NCBI GenBank assembly: GCA_001724425.1
Contig: MEEK01000027.1
Location: 34,807 to 98,806, forward strand
Length of the DNA: 64,000 nt
Origin: Microbacterium sp. SCN 70-27
GTDB lineage: Bacteria > Actinomycetota > Actinomycetes > Actinomycetales > Microbacteriaceae
Direction of reading: 5' to 3'
In this document: positions 53,093 to 61,630 of the stretch, one piece after another
Numbering within the stretch: position 1 is the stretch's first letter
Layout of the letters: each line of letters starts with the position of its first letter
The notes under the pieces: model-generated
Databases searched by the model: none
The model's input: only the letters and a program-made list of their open reading frames with translations
Told to the model about the DNA's origin: nothing
Position numbers and translations under genes: made by a program

Positions 53093-56000
53093 ATGAGACT
53101 CATCGAACAGGGCGACGAACGGCGGGTCGTCTGGAGCGCGAGCGACCTCAAAGCCGCGGCCGAGTGCGAGTTCGCCTGGCTCCGCAGGATCGACGCGAAG
53201 CTCGGGCGTGTGCCGGAGGTCGTCGAACCCGAGGATGAGACCCTCGCCCGCGCCGGCCGGCTCGGCACCCAACACGAGCTACGCCAGCTCGACGCCTATC
53301 GGGCGGCATTCCCGGGGGCCGGGCGCGTGGTGGAGTTGCCCGAGACCCGCTCGTCGGATGCCGAGGCGATCGCCGCTGCCGTCGCCGCGACCAATGCGGC
53401 GCTCGCCGACCCGCGGGTCGACGTCGTCTACCAGGCCGTGTTCGCCACCGACGAGTTCGTCGGGTTCGCAGACTTCCTCCTGCGCGGGGAGGACGGGCGC
53501 TGGATCGTGCAGGACACGAAGCTCGCCCGCCACGCCCGCGTCACCGCGCTCATGCAGCTCGCGGCATATGTCGACCAGCTCGACCGCCTCGACGTCCCGC
53601 ACGGCGACCGCGTCGAGCTTCTGCTCGGTGACGGGACGACCTCCGAGCACCGCGTCCGCGACCTCATGCCGGTCTTCCGCCTGCGCCGCGAGCGGTTGCG
53701 TGCCCTGATCGCCGACCGAGATCTGGTATCCGGTGCGACGGGTGCGCCGATCGCGTGGGGGGATGAGCGCGGCGACCTGCGCGTCATCGCGTGCGGGCGC
53801 TGCGCGACGTGCGACGCCGAAGTCGTGACGCATCGCGACCTGCTGCTCGTGGCGGGAATGCGGCCCGTCCAGCGCGATCGTCTCCGCTCCGCGGGCGTCC
53901 GCACGATCGATGAGCTCGCCGGAGCCCGAGAGGCCCCTGAGCGGATGTCGTGGGACACGTTCACGGGGCTCCGCACCCAGGCCCGACTGCAGCTGGAGAG
54001 CCCGGCGGGCGGTGTCGGCGAGGCGACGGATCCGCATGCCGTGCCGACCTACGAAGTCGTCTTCCCGAAGGCCATCGGAGCACTGCCCCGCCCCGACCAC
54101 GGCGACGTCTTCTTCGACTTCGAGGGCGACCCGCTCTACACCGAGACGCCGCCCCCGGGCGGCGCACCGCAGTGGGGCATCGACTACCTCTTCGGCTGGG
54201 TCGACGACACCGAGCAGTACACCGCGCTCTGGGCGCACACGTTCGGCGAGGAGAGGCAGGCGTTCGAGGCGTTCCTCGACGTCGTCGCCCTCCGGCGCAG
54301 GGCCCATCCGGGGATGCACATCTACCACTACGCGCCCTACGAGACGACGCACCTGCTGGCGATGGCGGCGCGGTACGGCGTGCGTGAGGCCGAGGTCGAC
54401 CAGCTGTTGCGCGAGGGGGTCTTCGTCGATCTGTACCCCGTCGTGCGGCGCGCGCTGCGAGTCGGATCGCGGTCGTACTCCATCAAGAAGCTCGAGCCCC
54501 TCTACATGGGCGACGAGGTGCGCACGAGCGATGTGCAGCGCGGCGACGACTCGATCGTGAAGTACGTGGAAGCCCGCACGCTCGTCGACGCGGGGGAGGA
54601 TGCCGCGGGCCGGGCCGTCCTCGACGATCTGGCCGACTACAACCGCTACGACTGCGTCTCGACGCGACGGCTGCGTGACTGGCTCGTCGAGCGTGCGCGC
54701 GAGGCGCACCTCACGCCGTCCGCCGACATCGACCAGAACGAGCGCCCGTATGAGCCCTCGCACCGGGCGGAGACGCTCTCCCGGCTCGCCGGCGACGCCG
54801 CCCTCGCGGCGGCGCCCGACGATCGCGCCGTCGCCGCACTGAAGCTCGGGTCGGCGGCGATCGACTACTACCCGCGCGAGGCGAAGACGTTCTGGGCGAC
54901 GCATTTCCTGCGTCTGCGCGAACCCGTGTCGGTCTGGGAGGACACCCGTGACGTCGTCGTGTTCGACCATGACCGCTCCCGCGTGCTGACCGACTGGCAC
55001 GTCCCCGAGGGCGCCCGCGTGCAGCGTCGAGTCGTAGAACTGCGCGGCGACCTCGCGCCCGGCACGAAGCTCACCGCCGACACGTCGACGTACGTCCTGT
55101 ACGAACTGCCGACGCCGTTCCCACTCGACACGAGTCCGCGCTGGATCCACGCGGCCCGTACGGTGCGGGTCGTCGACGCGCTCGAAGACGGCGTGATCGT
55201 CGAGGAGAACTCCCTCGCGGGGTTCACGTGGCAGGAGCTGCCGATCGCGCTGACCCCGCCTGCGCCCCCGCAGGCCGGTAGCCAGCAGGCCGCGATCGAC
55301 CACTGGGCCGACCGTGTGATCGAGGCGTCGCCCGAGGCATCCGACGCGTTCCCGCACGACGCGGCGACCGACCTCCTGCTCCGCCGTGCGCCGCGCACGC
55401 GGGGCGGCGCGCTCGTGCGCGGCACGGGGACGGACGTGGATGACATCGTCCGATCCGTCCATGACCTCGACCACAGCTATCTCGCCGTGCAGGGGCCGCC
55501 CGGTACGGGCAAGACCTATGTGGGTTCGCATGTCGTCGCGCGGCTCGTGGCCGAGCACGGCTACCGCGTCGGGGTGGTCGCGCAGTCCCATGCGGTCGTG
55601 GAGAACATGCTCGAGCGGATCGTCGCGGCGGGCGTTCCGAAGGCGCAGGTCGCGAAGGCGCTCAAGGCCGGCGGCGCGGCGGAGCCGCCGTTCACCCCGA
55701 TCGCGAAGGACGGCTACGCGGGGTTCGCGGCGGAGCATCCGGAGGGCTTCGTGATCGGCGGCACGGCGTGGGACCTCAGCCACCCCGGGAGGGTGCCGCG
55801 GGGGAGCCTCGACCTCCTCGTCATCGACGAGGCGGGCCAGTTCTCGCTCGCGTCCACGATCGCCGTCTCGGTGGCCGCGGAGCGCCTGATGCTGCTCGGC
55901 GATCCGCAGCAGCTGCCGCAGGTGAGTCAGGGCACCCATCCCGAACCCGTGGACACGTCGGCGCTCGGCTGGGTCATGGACGGCGCGTCCGTCATCCCCG

Positions 56001-56620
56001 AGGATCGCGGGTACTTCCTCGCCCAGACGCGTCGGATGCGTCCCGAGGTCGCCGAGCCCGTGTCGCAGCTGTCCTACGAGGGGCGGCTCGCCGCGCATCC
56101 TTCGACGTCCGGCCGCCACCTCGCGGGGGTCGAGAGCGGCGTCGTCCCCGTCCCGCTCGGGCACACGGGGAACTCCACCGCATCGCCCGAAGAGGCGGAT
56201 GCCGTCGTCGACATCGTCCGTGATCTCGTAGGGCGGACGTGGACCTCGGCAGAGGGCGCCGAGCCGCGGGCGCTGCGTGCGGACGACCTCATCGTCGTCA
56301 CGCCCTACAACGCCCAGCAGGTCGTCGTCGAAGAGGCGCTCACTGCAGCCGGCTTCTCCGACGTGCCGGTCGGCACCGTCGACAAGTTCCAAGGGCAGGA
56401 GGCGGCGGTCGCGATCGTCTCGCTCGCGGCGTCCTCGGGGCGTGATGCACCACGCGGACTCGAGTTCCTGTTGCTGCAGAACCGCCTCAACGTCGCGATC
56501 TCGCGCGCGGAGCACACGGCGTACGTCGTGTACGGCACGGGGCTCCTCGACGATCTGCCCCGCACGCCCGACGGCGTCGCCCGGTTGAGCGCGTTCGTGC
56601 GCCTGGTGGGTGCGGCGTGA
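53093..56620 (+). CDS. TM0106-family RecB-like nuclease fused to SF1 helicase
   Basis: This 1175-aa protein joins a PD-(D/E)XK nuclease domain at the N-terminus to a helicase. The nuclease has GFADFLLR, then WIVQDTKLARHARV and MQLAAYVDQL (about residues 120-165), with a Cys pair CGRCATC near 237. A central RNase-H-like or linker region contains FFDFEGDP and YEVVFPK-type blocks (about 320-560). The C-terminal SF1 (Upf1/Dna2-like) helicase has Walker A QGPPGTGKTYVGS (about 800), Walker B LLVIDEAGQFS, motif III LLGDPQQLPQ, and late motifs TVDKFQGQEAAV and NRLNVAISRAE. It probably processes DNA or RNA ends in repair or defence; the biological role is undefined. Confidence 0.85.
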   Translation: MRLIEQGDERRVVWSASDLKAAAECEFAWLRRIDAKLGRVPEVVEPEDETLARAGRLGTQHELRQLDAYRAAFPGAGRVVELPETRSSDAEAIAAAVAATNAALADPRVDVVYQAVFATDEFVGFADFLLRGEDGRWIVQDTKLARHARVTALMQLAAYVDQLDRLDVPHGDRVELLLGDGTTSEHRVRDLMPVFRLRRERLRALIADRDLVSGATGAPIAWGDERGDLRVIACGRCATCDAEVVTHRDLLLVAGMRPVQRDRLRSAGVRTIDELAGAREAPERMSWDTFTGLRTQARLQLESPAGGVGEATDPHAVPTYEVVFPKAIGALPRPDHGDVFFDFEGDPLYTETPPPGGAPQWGIDYLFGWVDDTEQYTALWAHTFGEERQAFEAFLDVVALRRRAHPGMHIYHYAPYETTHLLAMAARYGVREAEVDQLLREGVFVDLYPVVRRALRVGSRSYSIKKLEPLYMGDEVRTSDVQRGDDSIVKYVEARTLVDAGEDAAGRAVLDDLADYNRYDCVSTRRLRDWLVERAREAHLTPSADIDQNERPYEPSHRAETLSRLAGDAALAAAPDDRAVAALKLGSAAIDYYPREAKTFWATHFLRLREPVSVWEDTRDVVVFDHDRSRVLTDWHVPEGARVQRRVVELRGDLAPGTKLTADTSTYVLYELPTPFPLDTSPRWIHAARTVRVVDALEDGVIVEENSLAGFTWQELPIALTPPAPPQAGSQQAAIDHWADRVIEASPEASDAFPHDAATDLLLRRAPRTRGGALVRGTGTDVDDIVRSVHDLDHSYLAVQGPPGTGKTYVGSHVVARLVAEHGYRVGVVAQSHAVVENMLERIVAAGVPKAQVAKALKAGGAAEPPFTPIAKDGYAGFAAEHPEGFVIGGTAWDLSHPGRVPRGSLDLLVIDEAGQFSLASTIAVSVAAERLMLLGDPQQLPQVSQGTHPEPVDTSALGWVMDGASVIPEDRGYFLAQTRRMRPEVAEPVSQLSYEGRLAAHPSTSGRHLAGVESGVVPVPLGHTGNSTASPEEADAVVDIVRDLVGRTWTSAEGAEPRALRADDLIVVTPYNAQQVVVEEALTAAGFSDVPVGTVDKFQGQEAAVAIVSLAASSGRDAPRGLEFLLLQNRLNVAISRAEHTAYVVYGTGLLDDLPRTPDGVARLSAFVRLVGAA

Positions 56621-56665
56621 GCCTAGACTCGCGGCATCCGCCCATCACCGAAGCCGAGGGATGAC

Positions 56666-56965
56666 ATGGCCGACGAAGCGCCCCGCCAGTTCGAGATCGA
56701 CCTGCCGCCCGAGGCGGTTCCCGGCAGCTACGCCGACTTCGCGAACGTCTGGCACACGCCCGACGTCTTCGTGATGGATTTCGTCTCCCTCGCGCGTCCG
56801 CCGCAGTCGGCGACGGATGCCGAAGGGAACCCCATCACCGTCGTGCCGGGGCGGGTCGTGCAGCGCGTACGGATCCCCCCGCACCAGGTGTTCGAGCTCG
56901 CCAAGGCGCTGACCCAGCAGCTCGAGTTCTGGGAGCAGGAGACGGGGCGCAGCACGAACTCCTGA
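56666..56965 (+). CDS. DUF3467 domain protein
   Basis: This 99-aa soluble protein matches the DUF3467 pattern: DLPPEAVPGSYADFANVWHT, then DVFVMDFVSLARPP, RVVQRVRIPPHQVFELAKAL and TQQLEFWEQETG. Small beta-rich protein of unknown function found widely in bacteria. It starts with ATG after a GAGGG site and lies 45 nt after the nuclease-helicase gene in the same direction, so the two may be co-transcribed. Confidence 0.85.
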   Translation: MADEAPRQFEIDLPPEAVPGSYADFANVWHTPDVFVMDFVSLARPPQSATDAEGNPITVVPGRVVQRVRIPPHQVFELAKALTQQLEFWEQETGRSTNS

Positions 56966-57034
56966 CGCTCGGCTCTGCCGGATCGCCGACGCGGCTGAAC
57001 CGCGCGCGCATGCTCGAGCGTCAGACCGTGAGCG

Positions 57035-57667
57035 TCAGACCGTGCCGTACAGGCGGTCGCCCGCGTCGCCGAGCCCGGGGACGATGTACCCCTTGTCGTT
57101 GAGACGCTCGTCGAGCGAGCCGAGCACGAGGGTGACGTCACGGTCGCCGACGAGCTCCTCGATCTTCGCGAGGCCCTCCGGAGCGGCGAGGATGCAGATC
57201 GCCGTGACATCCTGCGCGCCCCGCGCGAACAGGAAGTCGATCGCCGCGCCGAGCGAGCCGCCCGTGGCGAGCATGGGGTCCAGGACGAAGCACTGCCGGT
57301 CGCTGAGGTCGTCGGGGAGCCGCTCGGCGTACGTGTAGGGCTGGAGCGTCTCCTCGTCGCGCGCCATGCCGAGGAACCCGACCTCGGCGGTCGGCAGGAG
57401 CTTCACCATGCCCTCGAGCATCCCGAGGCCTGCGCGCAGGATCGGGACGACGAGCGGCCGCGGCTCGCTGATGCGCACTCCGATCGTGGTCGTCACGGGA
57501 GTCTGGATCTCGACCTCCTCGACCCGCACGGCCCGCGTCGCCTCGTAGGCGAGGAGCGTGATGAGCTCCTCGGTGAGCTGGCGGAACACCGGCGACGGCG
57601 TGCGCTCATCGCGCAGCACGGTCAGCTTGTGGGTGATGAGGGGGTGATCGGCAACGTGCACGCGCAT
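57035..57667 (-). CDS. upp: Uracil phosphoribosyltransferase
   Basis: This 210-aa cytosolic salvage enzyme makes UMP from uracil and PRPP. The PRPP-binding motif [19 protein letters not shown] (about residues 127-145), the N-terminal [21 protein letters not shown] and the uracil-binding C-terminal [17 protein letters not shown] are all present. Length is standard (208-210). The ATG has TAGGCT 7 nt upstream and no ribosome site, so the transcript is probably leaderless. Confidence 0.95.
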   Translation of the reverse strand: MRVHVADHPLITHKLTVLRDERTPSPVFRQLTEELITLLAYEATRAVRVEEVEIQTPVTTTIGVRISEPRPLVVPILRAGLGMLEGMVKLLPTAEVGFLGMARDEETLQPYTYAERLPDDLSDRQCFVLDPMLATGGSLGAAIDFLFARGAQDVTAICILAAPEGLAKIEELVGDRDVTLVLGSLDERLNDKGYIVPGLGDAGDRLYGTV

Positions 57668-57674
57668 GGCATCC

Positions 57675-57680
57675 AGCCTA
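57675..57680 (-). promoter_or_regulatory. -10 hexamer for leaderless upp
   Basis: On the minus strand TAGGCT lies 7 nt before the ATG at 57667 (spacer GGATGCC). Confidence 0.55.
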
Positions 57681-57882
57681 GGGTGTCGAGGTGGCCCGCC
57701 TCAGCCCCCGGTTGAGTCGTCGAATGGGGCGAGGTCCCCATGCGGCGGACAGCACGATGGCATCCGACGATCGCTGTGCGTCGGCGAACTGGTCGATGTG
57801 CGGCGTCGAGAGGCGGTCCGGTGACGGTGGATGCCTCGGCGACGCCTGCGCGGGCCCGCGCGGGATCGCCGTCACCGACGGA

Positions 57883-58242
57883 TCACCGTGCGTACCCCGC
57901 ACTCAGCTCTGCGAACAGGCCGGGGTCGGCTGTGACCGCGGCTTCGCCCACCTCGCGGAAGCGCCGTCCGTCAGAGGGGTAGGACGTCGGTTCGGTCCGC
58001 AGCGACGGGGAGACCTGGAACAGGATGCCTGCGGAGACGGGCGATCCGTCGCGCAGCCACTGAATGCGTCCCGCCACGTATCCGTAGCGGGCGTCGTCGC
58101 CGCAGCCGATGCGGATGAACCCCCGAAAGACCTCACCTGAGGTCACCGGCCGCGTGGCGGCCACGCCGACCGAGGTCCACGCGGGGTCCATCGCGACCAT
58201 GACGAGGCGATGGGCGAACGGGCGCGAGCGAAGCGCCGTCAT
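57883..58242 (-). CDS. Small hypothetical protein, coupled to a 19-codon upstream ORF
   Basis: This 119-aa protein has no recognised family. It reads MTALRSRPFAHRLVMVAMDP, then RPVTSGEVFRGFIRIGCGDD and SAGILFQVSPSLRTEPTSYP, ending FAELSAGYAR. It looks like a small beta-rich soluble domain. Its ATG overlaps by 4 nt the stop of a 19-codon ORF that has a strong ribosome site, and it has no site of its own, so translation would be coupled. The 215 bp between this gene and upp shows no supported gene. Confidence 0.5.
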   Translation of the reverse strand: MTALRSRPFAHRLVMVAMDPAWTSVGVAATRPVTSGEVFRGFIRIGCGDDARYGYVAGRIQWLRDGSPVSAGILFQVSPSLRTEPTSYPSDGRRFREVGEAAVTADPGLFAELSAGYAR

Positions 58243-58298
58243 GGTCGCCTCGCGAGCGGAACATCGATCCGATCGGTGTCGATCCTGTGTTCAGCCAT
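58239..58298 (-). CDS. 19-codon ORF with strong ribosome binding site
   Basis: This short ORF reads MAEHRIDTDRIDVPLARRP. AGAAGGAG lies 4-5 nt before the ATG, one of the best ribosome sites in the window. Its TGA overlaps the ATG of the next ORF by 4 nt. It could be a coupling leader ORF, or the two ORFs could be one gene broken by a frameshift. Confidence 0.4.
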   Translation of the reverse strand: MAEHRIDTDRIDVPLARRP

Positions 58299-58386
58299 CC
58301 GTCTCCTTCTGCGCGGTTCAGCATAGATCGCTCGCTCGCGCGCAGCGATGGGACGAACTCCTCATCGCCGCGATGCCGACCGGCCC

Positions 58387-58392
58387 TACGCT
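58387..58392 (+). promoter_or_regulatory. -10 hexamer for leaderless tadA
   Basis: TACGCT lies 6 nt before the GTG at 58399. Confidence 0.5.
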
Positions 58393-58398
58393 GGAGCG

Positions 58399-58866
58399 GT
58401 GACTCTTCCGACCCCACCGGCCGACGACGACGCGATGGCACGCGCGCTCGCGCTCGCCGCTGCGGCGGAGAAGGTGGGCGAGATCCCGGTGGGCGCGGTG
58501 GTGACGGATGCCGCGGGCGCGATCATCGGCGAAGGGCGGAACTCCCGCGAAGAGAGCCACGATCCCACCGCGCACGCCGAGGTCGTCGCCCTGCGCGCCG
58601 CGGCGGACGCCGTCGGCTCGTGGAACCTCGAGGGCTGCACCCTCACCGTCACGCTCGAGCCGTGCCTCATGTGCGCGGGGGCGATCCTGCAGGCCCGCGT
58701 CGGCCGGGTCGTCTTCGGCGCGTGGGACGAGAAGGCGGGCGCGGCGGGCTCCGTCTACGACGTGCTGCGCGACCGGAGACTCCCCGTGCGCGCCGAGGTC
58801 GTCGGCGGCGTGCGCGAAACCGAGGCGCAGGCGTTGCTGCGCGCGTTCTTCGACGCCCGGCGCTGA
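58399..58866 (+). CDS. tadA: tRNA-specific adenosine deaminase
   Basis: This 155-aa zinc enzyme deaminates A34 to inosine in tRNA-Arg(ACG). The zinc and catalytic motifs are present: HAE in DPTAHAEVVALRAA and PCxxC in TLEPCLMCAGAI. The N-terminal MARALALAAAAEKVGEIPVG and late GSVYDVLRDRRL stretches are as in TadA. GTG 58399 is chosen because it gives the standard N-terminus and has TACGCT 6 nt upstream; the gene is probably leaderless. Confidence 0.92.
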   Translation: MTLPTPPADDDAMARALALAAAAEKVGEIPVGAVVTDAAGAIIGEGRNSREESHDPTAHAEVVALRAAADAVGSWNLEGCTLTVTLEPCLMCAGAILQARVGRVVFGAWDEKAGAAGSVYDVLRDRRLPVRAEVVGGVRETEAQALLRAFFDARR

Positions 58867-58910
58867 GGGGCGTCCCAGGCCGACGAGCCGGTCGGGCCCG
58901 GCGGGGCCTC

Positions 58911-60023
58911 TCAGTCCGACGAGCTCAGGATGATCGTCTCGGTCGGCGGCGCGGGGTACGCCGGTCGACCGATGTAGCCGATCACTTCGAGGAGGGCTCG
59001 GCGGAACTCGGCGGGGCGCTCGAGATGCGGCGAGTGTCCGACTCCTTCCAGCGAGACCTCCGTGACCTCGCCGCCGGCGGCGCGGTAGGCATCCAGCACA
59101 TCGCGCGTCTGCGAGACCATCGGCTGCGCGGGGGCGACCTCATCGCCGGGCCAGCCGGGGATGACCCCGAGTGCGCCGAGGTGATTGAGGTCGAAGAACG
59201 AGGCATCCGACACGATCGCGTCGGCCGTGCCGTGCACCCACACCACGGGCGGCTTCGGCGAGATGTCGACGATGCCGGACGTGTCGAACCACCGCGGCGC
59301 CATGGTGTTGAGCACGCCCGTGCTCCCCGCGGCGAAGCCCGGCCAGTTCGCGCTCTCGGCGCCGTCGCCCGGGTAGTTGCCCTCGGCGGTGGAGGTCGTG
59401 TTCATCGACTCCACCCAGAGGTCCTCGTGCTCGCTCGTATAGCCCGGCGCGACGTAGCCCGAGCGGAAGACGCTCCGCGGCGACGTCGGCGCCTCGTCGG
59501 TCGTGTCACGGTCGGTGAGACGCTGCACGAAGTCGGGGTTCGCCCCGCCGCCGCCGCAGCCCGCATCGTCGTCGGTGAGCCGGCTGCCGTCGCGGCGCGT
59601 GCCGCCGAAGCCGTAGGGCGAGACGGGGGCCTGCAGGGTCAGCGACAGCACCGGGTGGTCGATCGCGTACTGCATGACGACGCCGCCGCCCATCGACCAG
59701 CCGACGAGGTGCGCCGTCTCGAGCCCGAGTGCCGCGAGGGTCGCGTGCACATCGTCGCTGAAGTCACGGACGCCGCGCGTCGCGTCGACCGGCGCGCTCT
59801 CGGTGCCGCCGAAGCCGCGGAGGTCGATCGCGATGACTCGGAGATCGCCGGGCAGGTCCTGCATGAGCTCCTGCCAGAACAGGCTCGACGAGACGTTGCC
59901 GTGCACGAGCACGACCGTGTGCTCGGGTGCCGTGGCGGGATCGTCGCCGGCCCGCTCGAGGATGTTCACAGTCAGTCGGTCGGTGTCGATGAGACGCGAA
60001 GTGATGCCGTCCAGGAGGGTCAT
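58911..60023 (-). CDS. Alpha/beta-fold hydrolase
   Basis: This 370-aa soluble enzyme has the core TVVLVHGNVSSSLFWQELMQ (oxyanion loop), IDLRGFGGTE, nucleophile LVGWSMGGGVVMQY (Ser about residue 122), an extended cap (about 150-270) containing a Cys/Gly patch DDAGCGGGGANPDF, acid in VWVHGTADAIVSD and His in EGVGHSPHLERP. The large cap suggests a bulky ester or epoxide-type substrate. It is probably leaderless, with TAGGAT 6 nt upstream. Divergent from proC 74 nt away. Confidence 0.85.
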   Translation of the reverse strand: MTLLDGITSRLIDTDRLTVNILERAGDDPATAPEHTVVLVHGNVSSSLFWQELMQDLPGDLRVIAIDLRGFGGTESAPVDATRGVRDFSDDVHATLAALGLETAHLVGWSMGGGVVMQYAIDHPVLSLTLQAPVSPYGFGGTRRDGSRLTDDDAGCGGGGANPDFVQRLTDRDTTDEAPTSPRSVFRSGYVAPGYTSEHEDLWVESMNTTSTAEGNYPGDGAESANWPGFAAGSTGVLNTMAPRWFDTSGIVDISPKPPVVWVHGTADAIVSDASFFDLNHLGALGVIPGWPGDEVAPAQPMVSQTRDVLDAYRAAGGEVTEVSLEGVGHSPHLERPAEFRRALLEVIGYIGRPAYPAPPTETIILSSSD

Positions 60024-60029
60024 GCTCGC

Positions 60030-60035
60030 ATCCTA
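60030..60035 (-). promoter_or_regulatory. -10 hexamer for leaderless hydrolase gene
   Basis: On the minus strand TAGGAT lies 6 nt before the ATG at 60023. Confidence 0.5.
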
Positions 60036-60084
60036 CTCCCGACATCCATCCACCTGAACTGGGTCTCAGGTAAGGATCCGCTCG

Positions 60085-60090
60085 TAGGAT
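60085..60090 (+). promoter_or_regulatory. -10 hexamer for leaderless proC
   Basis: TAGGAT lies 6 nt before the ATG at 60097 (spacer GGAGCC). Confidence 0.55.
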
Positions 60091-60096
60091 GGAGCC

Positions 60097-60930
60097 ATGC
60101 CCCAGACCCTTCCTCCGATCGCGATCCTCGGCGCCGGTTCGATGGGCGGTGCCATCCTGCAGGGCCTCGTCCGTTCGGGTCTCGCACCCACCGTGACGGT
60201 GACGAACCGCACCGTCGCCAAGGCAGCCGATCTCGCCGCGCTCCCCGGCGTCACGAGCCTTGCGCTCGAGCAGGATGCCACCGCGAACACCGCCGCCGCG
60301 GCCGCCGCAGACATCGTGCTGGTCGGCGTCAAGCCGGTCATGGTGCCCGATCTCCTCCGCGAGATCGCCCCGGCCCTCCGCCCCGGCACGATCGTCGTGT
60401 CGCTCGCCGCAGGCGTCACGATCGCGACGTTCGAGGAGATCGTCGGCGGCGATGTCGCCATCGTCCGGGCGATGCCGAACACCCCGGCGGTCGTCGGCAA
60501 GGCCGTCACCGGGATCGCGAGCGGCTCGACGGCATCGGCCGCCGACATGGATCTCGTGCGCGCGCTGTTCGAGACGTGCGGCGTCGTGATCGACGTCCCC
60601 GAGGACCAGATCGACGCCCTGTCGACGATCTCCGGGTCGGGCCCCGCCTACGTCTACCTCCTGATCGAGGACCTCACCGAGGCCGCGCGCGGCAAGGGCT
60701 TCAGCGACGCGGATGCCCGGCTCATGGCCGAGCAGACCTTCATCGGGGCCGCAGCGCTGCTGGATGCCACGGGCGAGGACCCCGCCGAACTCCGGCGCCG
60801 CGTGACGAGCCCGAAGGGCACGACCGAGCGCGCGATCGCCGTGCTGCAGGGAGCGAACCTCTCCGGCATCCTCTCGGAGGCCACCGACGCGGCGCTCGCC
60901 CGCGCCCGCGAACTCGCCGCCGGCGCCTGA
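60097..60930 (+). CDS. proC: Pyrroline-5-carboxylate reductase
   Basis: This 277-aa enzyme catalyses the last step of proline synthesis with NAD(P)H. The Rossmann motif IAILGAGSMGGAILQGL (residues 6-22), the substrate region VGVKPVMVPDLL, and RAMPNTPAVVGKAVTGIA are present. The C-terminal dimer domain carries the family signature LDATGEDPAELRRRVTSPKG. Length normal. It is probably leaderless with TAGGAT 6 nt upstream. Confidence 0.95.
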   Translation: MPQTLPPIAILGAGSMGGAILQGLVRSGLAPTVTVTNRTVAKAADLAALPGVTSLALEQDATANTAAAAAADIVLVGVKPVMVPDLLREIAPALRPGTIVVSLAAGVTIATFEEIVGGDVAIVRAMPNTPAVVGKAVTGIASGSTASAADMDLVRALFETCGVVIDVPEDQIDALSTISGSGPAYVYLLIEDLTEAARGKGFSDADARLMAEQTFIGAAALLDATGEDPAELRRRVTSPKGTTERAIAVLQGANLSGILSEATDAALARARELAAGA

Positions 60931-60958
60931 GCGGGCGCCTGACGCGCCGTAGACGCGC

Positions 60959-61630
60959 TCAGCGGTCGAGCGACGCGAACCGCTCGATGTCGGAGTTCGT
61001 CCCCGACACGATGATGAGGTCGTGGTTCGTCACGACGGTGTCCGCCTCCGCATATCGGAACGGCTTGCCGGGGCTTTTCACGCCCACGACCGTGACGTGG
61101 TACTTCGAGCGGACGCCCGATTCGTTGAGGCCGATGCCGCGGATGAACTTCGGCGGGTACATCTTCGCCAGCACGAAGTCGTCGTCGAAGCGGATGAAGT
61201 CGAGCATGCGGCCCGACACGAGGTGTGCGACGCGCTCACCGGCCTCGCGCTCGGGGTAGATCACGTGGTTCGCGCCGACGCGGGCGAGGATCTTTCCGTG
61301 GCTCTGCGAGACGGCCTTCGCCCAGATCTGCGGGACCTTGAGGTCGACGAGGTTCGCGGTGATGAGCACGGATGCCTCGATCGAGGACCCGACCGCCACG
61401 ACCGCCACCTGGAAGTCCTGCGCCCCGATCTGCTTCAGCGCCTCGATGTTCTTCGCGTCCGCCTGCACCGTGTGGGTGACGCGCTCCGACCACTTCTGCA
61501 CGAGGTCGAGGCTCTCGTCGATCGCGAGCACTTCGCGGTCGAGTCGGTCGAGCTCACCCGCGCAGGCGGCGCCGAATCGACCGAGGCCGATGACGAGGAC
61601 GGGAGCGTCATTGCGCAGCTGCTCAACCAA
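60959..61630 (-). CDS. ktrA: Potassium channel regulatory subunit, KtrA/TrkA-type RCK protein
   Basis: This 223-aa cytosolic protein gates a KtrB-type K+ transporter. The N-terminal RCK domain has the nucleotide-binding motif VLVIGLGRFGAACAGEL (about residues 11-27) and the acidic end of strand 2 (LAIDES). The TrkA_C domain (about 140-223) includes GVRSKYHVTVVGVKSPGKPF. The start is a TTG at 61630 that overlaps the end of the ktrB gene by 8 nt, so it is translationally coupled; no better start keeps the Rossmann motif intact. ATP/ADP binding sets channel activity in this family. Confidence 0.88.
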   Translation of the reverse strand: MVEQLRNDAPVLVIGLGRFGAACAGELDRLDREVLAIDESLDLVQKWSERVTHTVQADAKNIEALKQIGAQDFQVAVVAVGSSIEASVLITANLVDLKVPQIWAKAVSQSHGKILARVGANHVIYPEREAGERVAHLVSGRMLDFIRFDDDFVLAKMYPPKFIRGIGLNESGVRSKYHVTVVGVKSPGKPFRYAEADTVVTNHDLIIVSGTNSDIERFASLDR

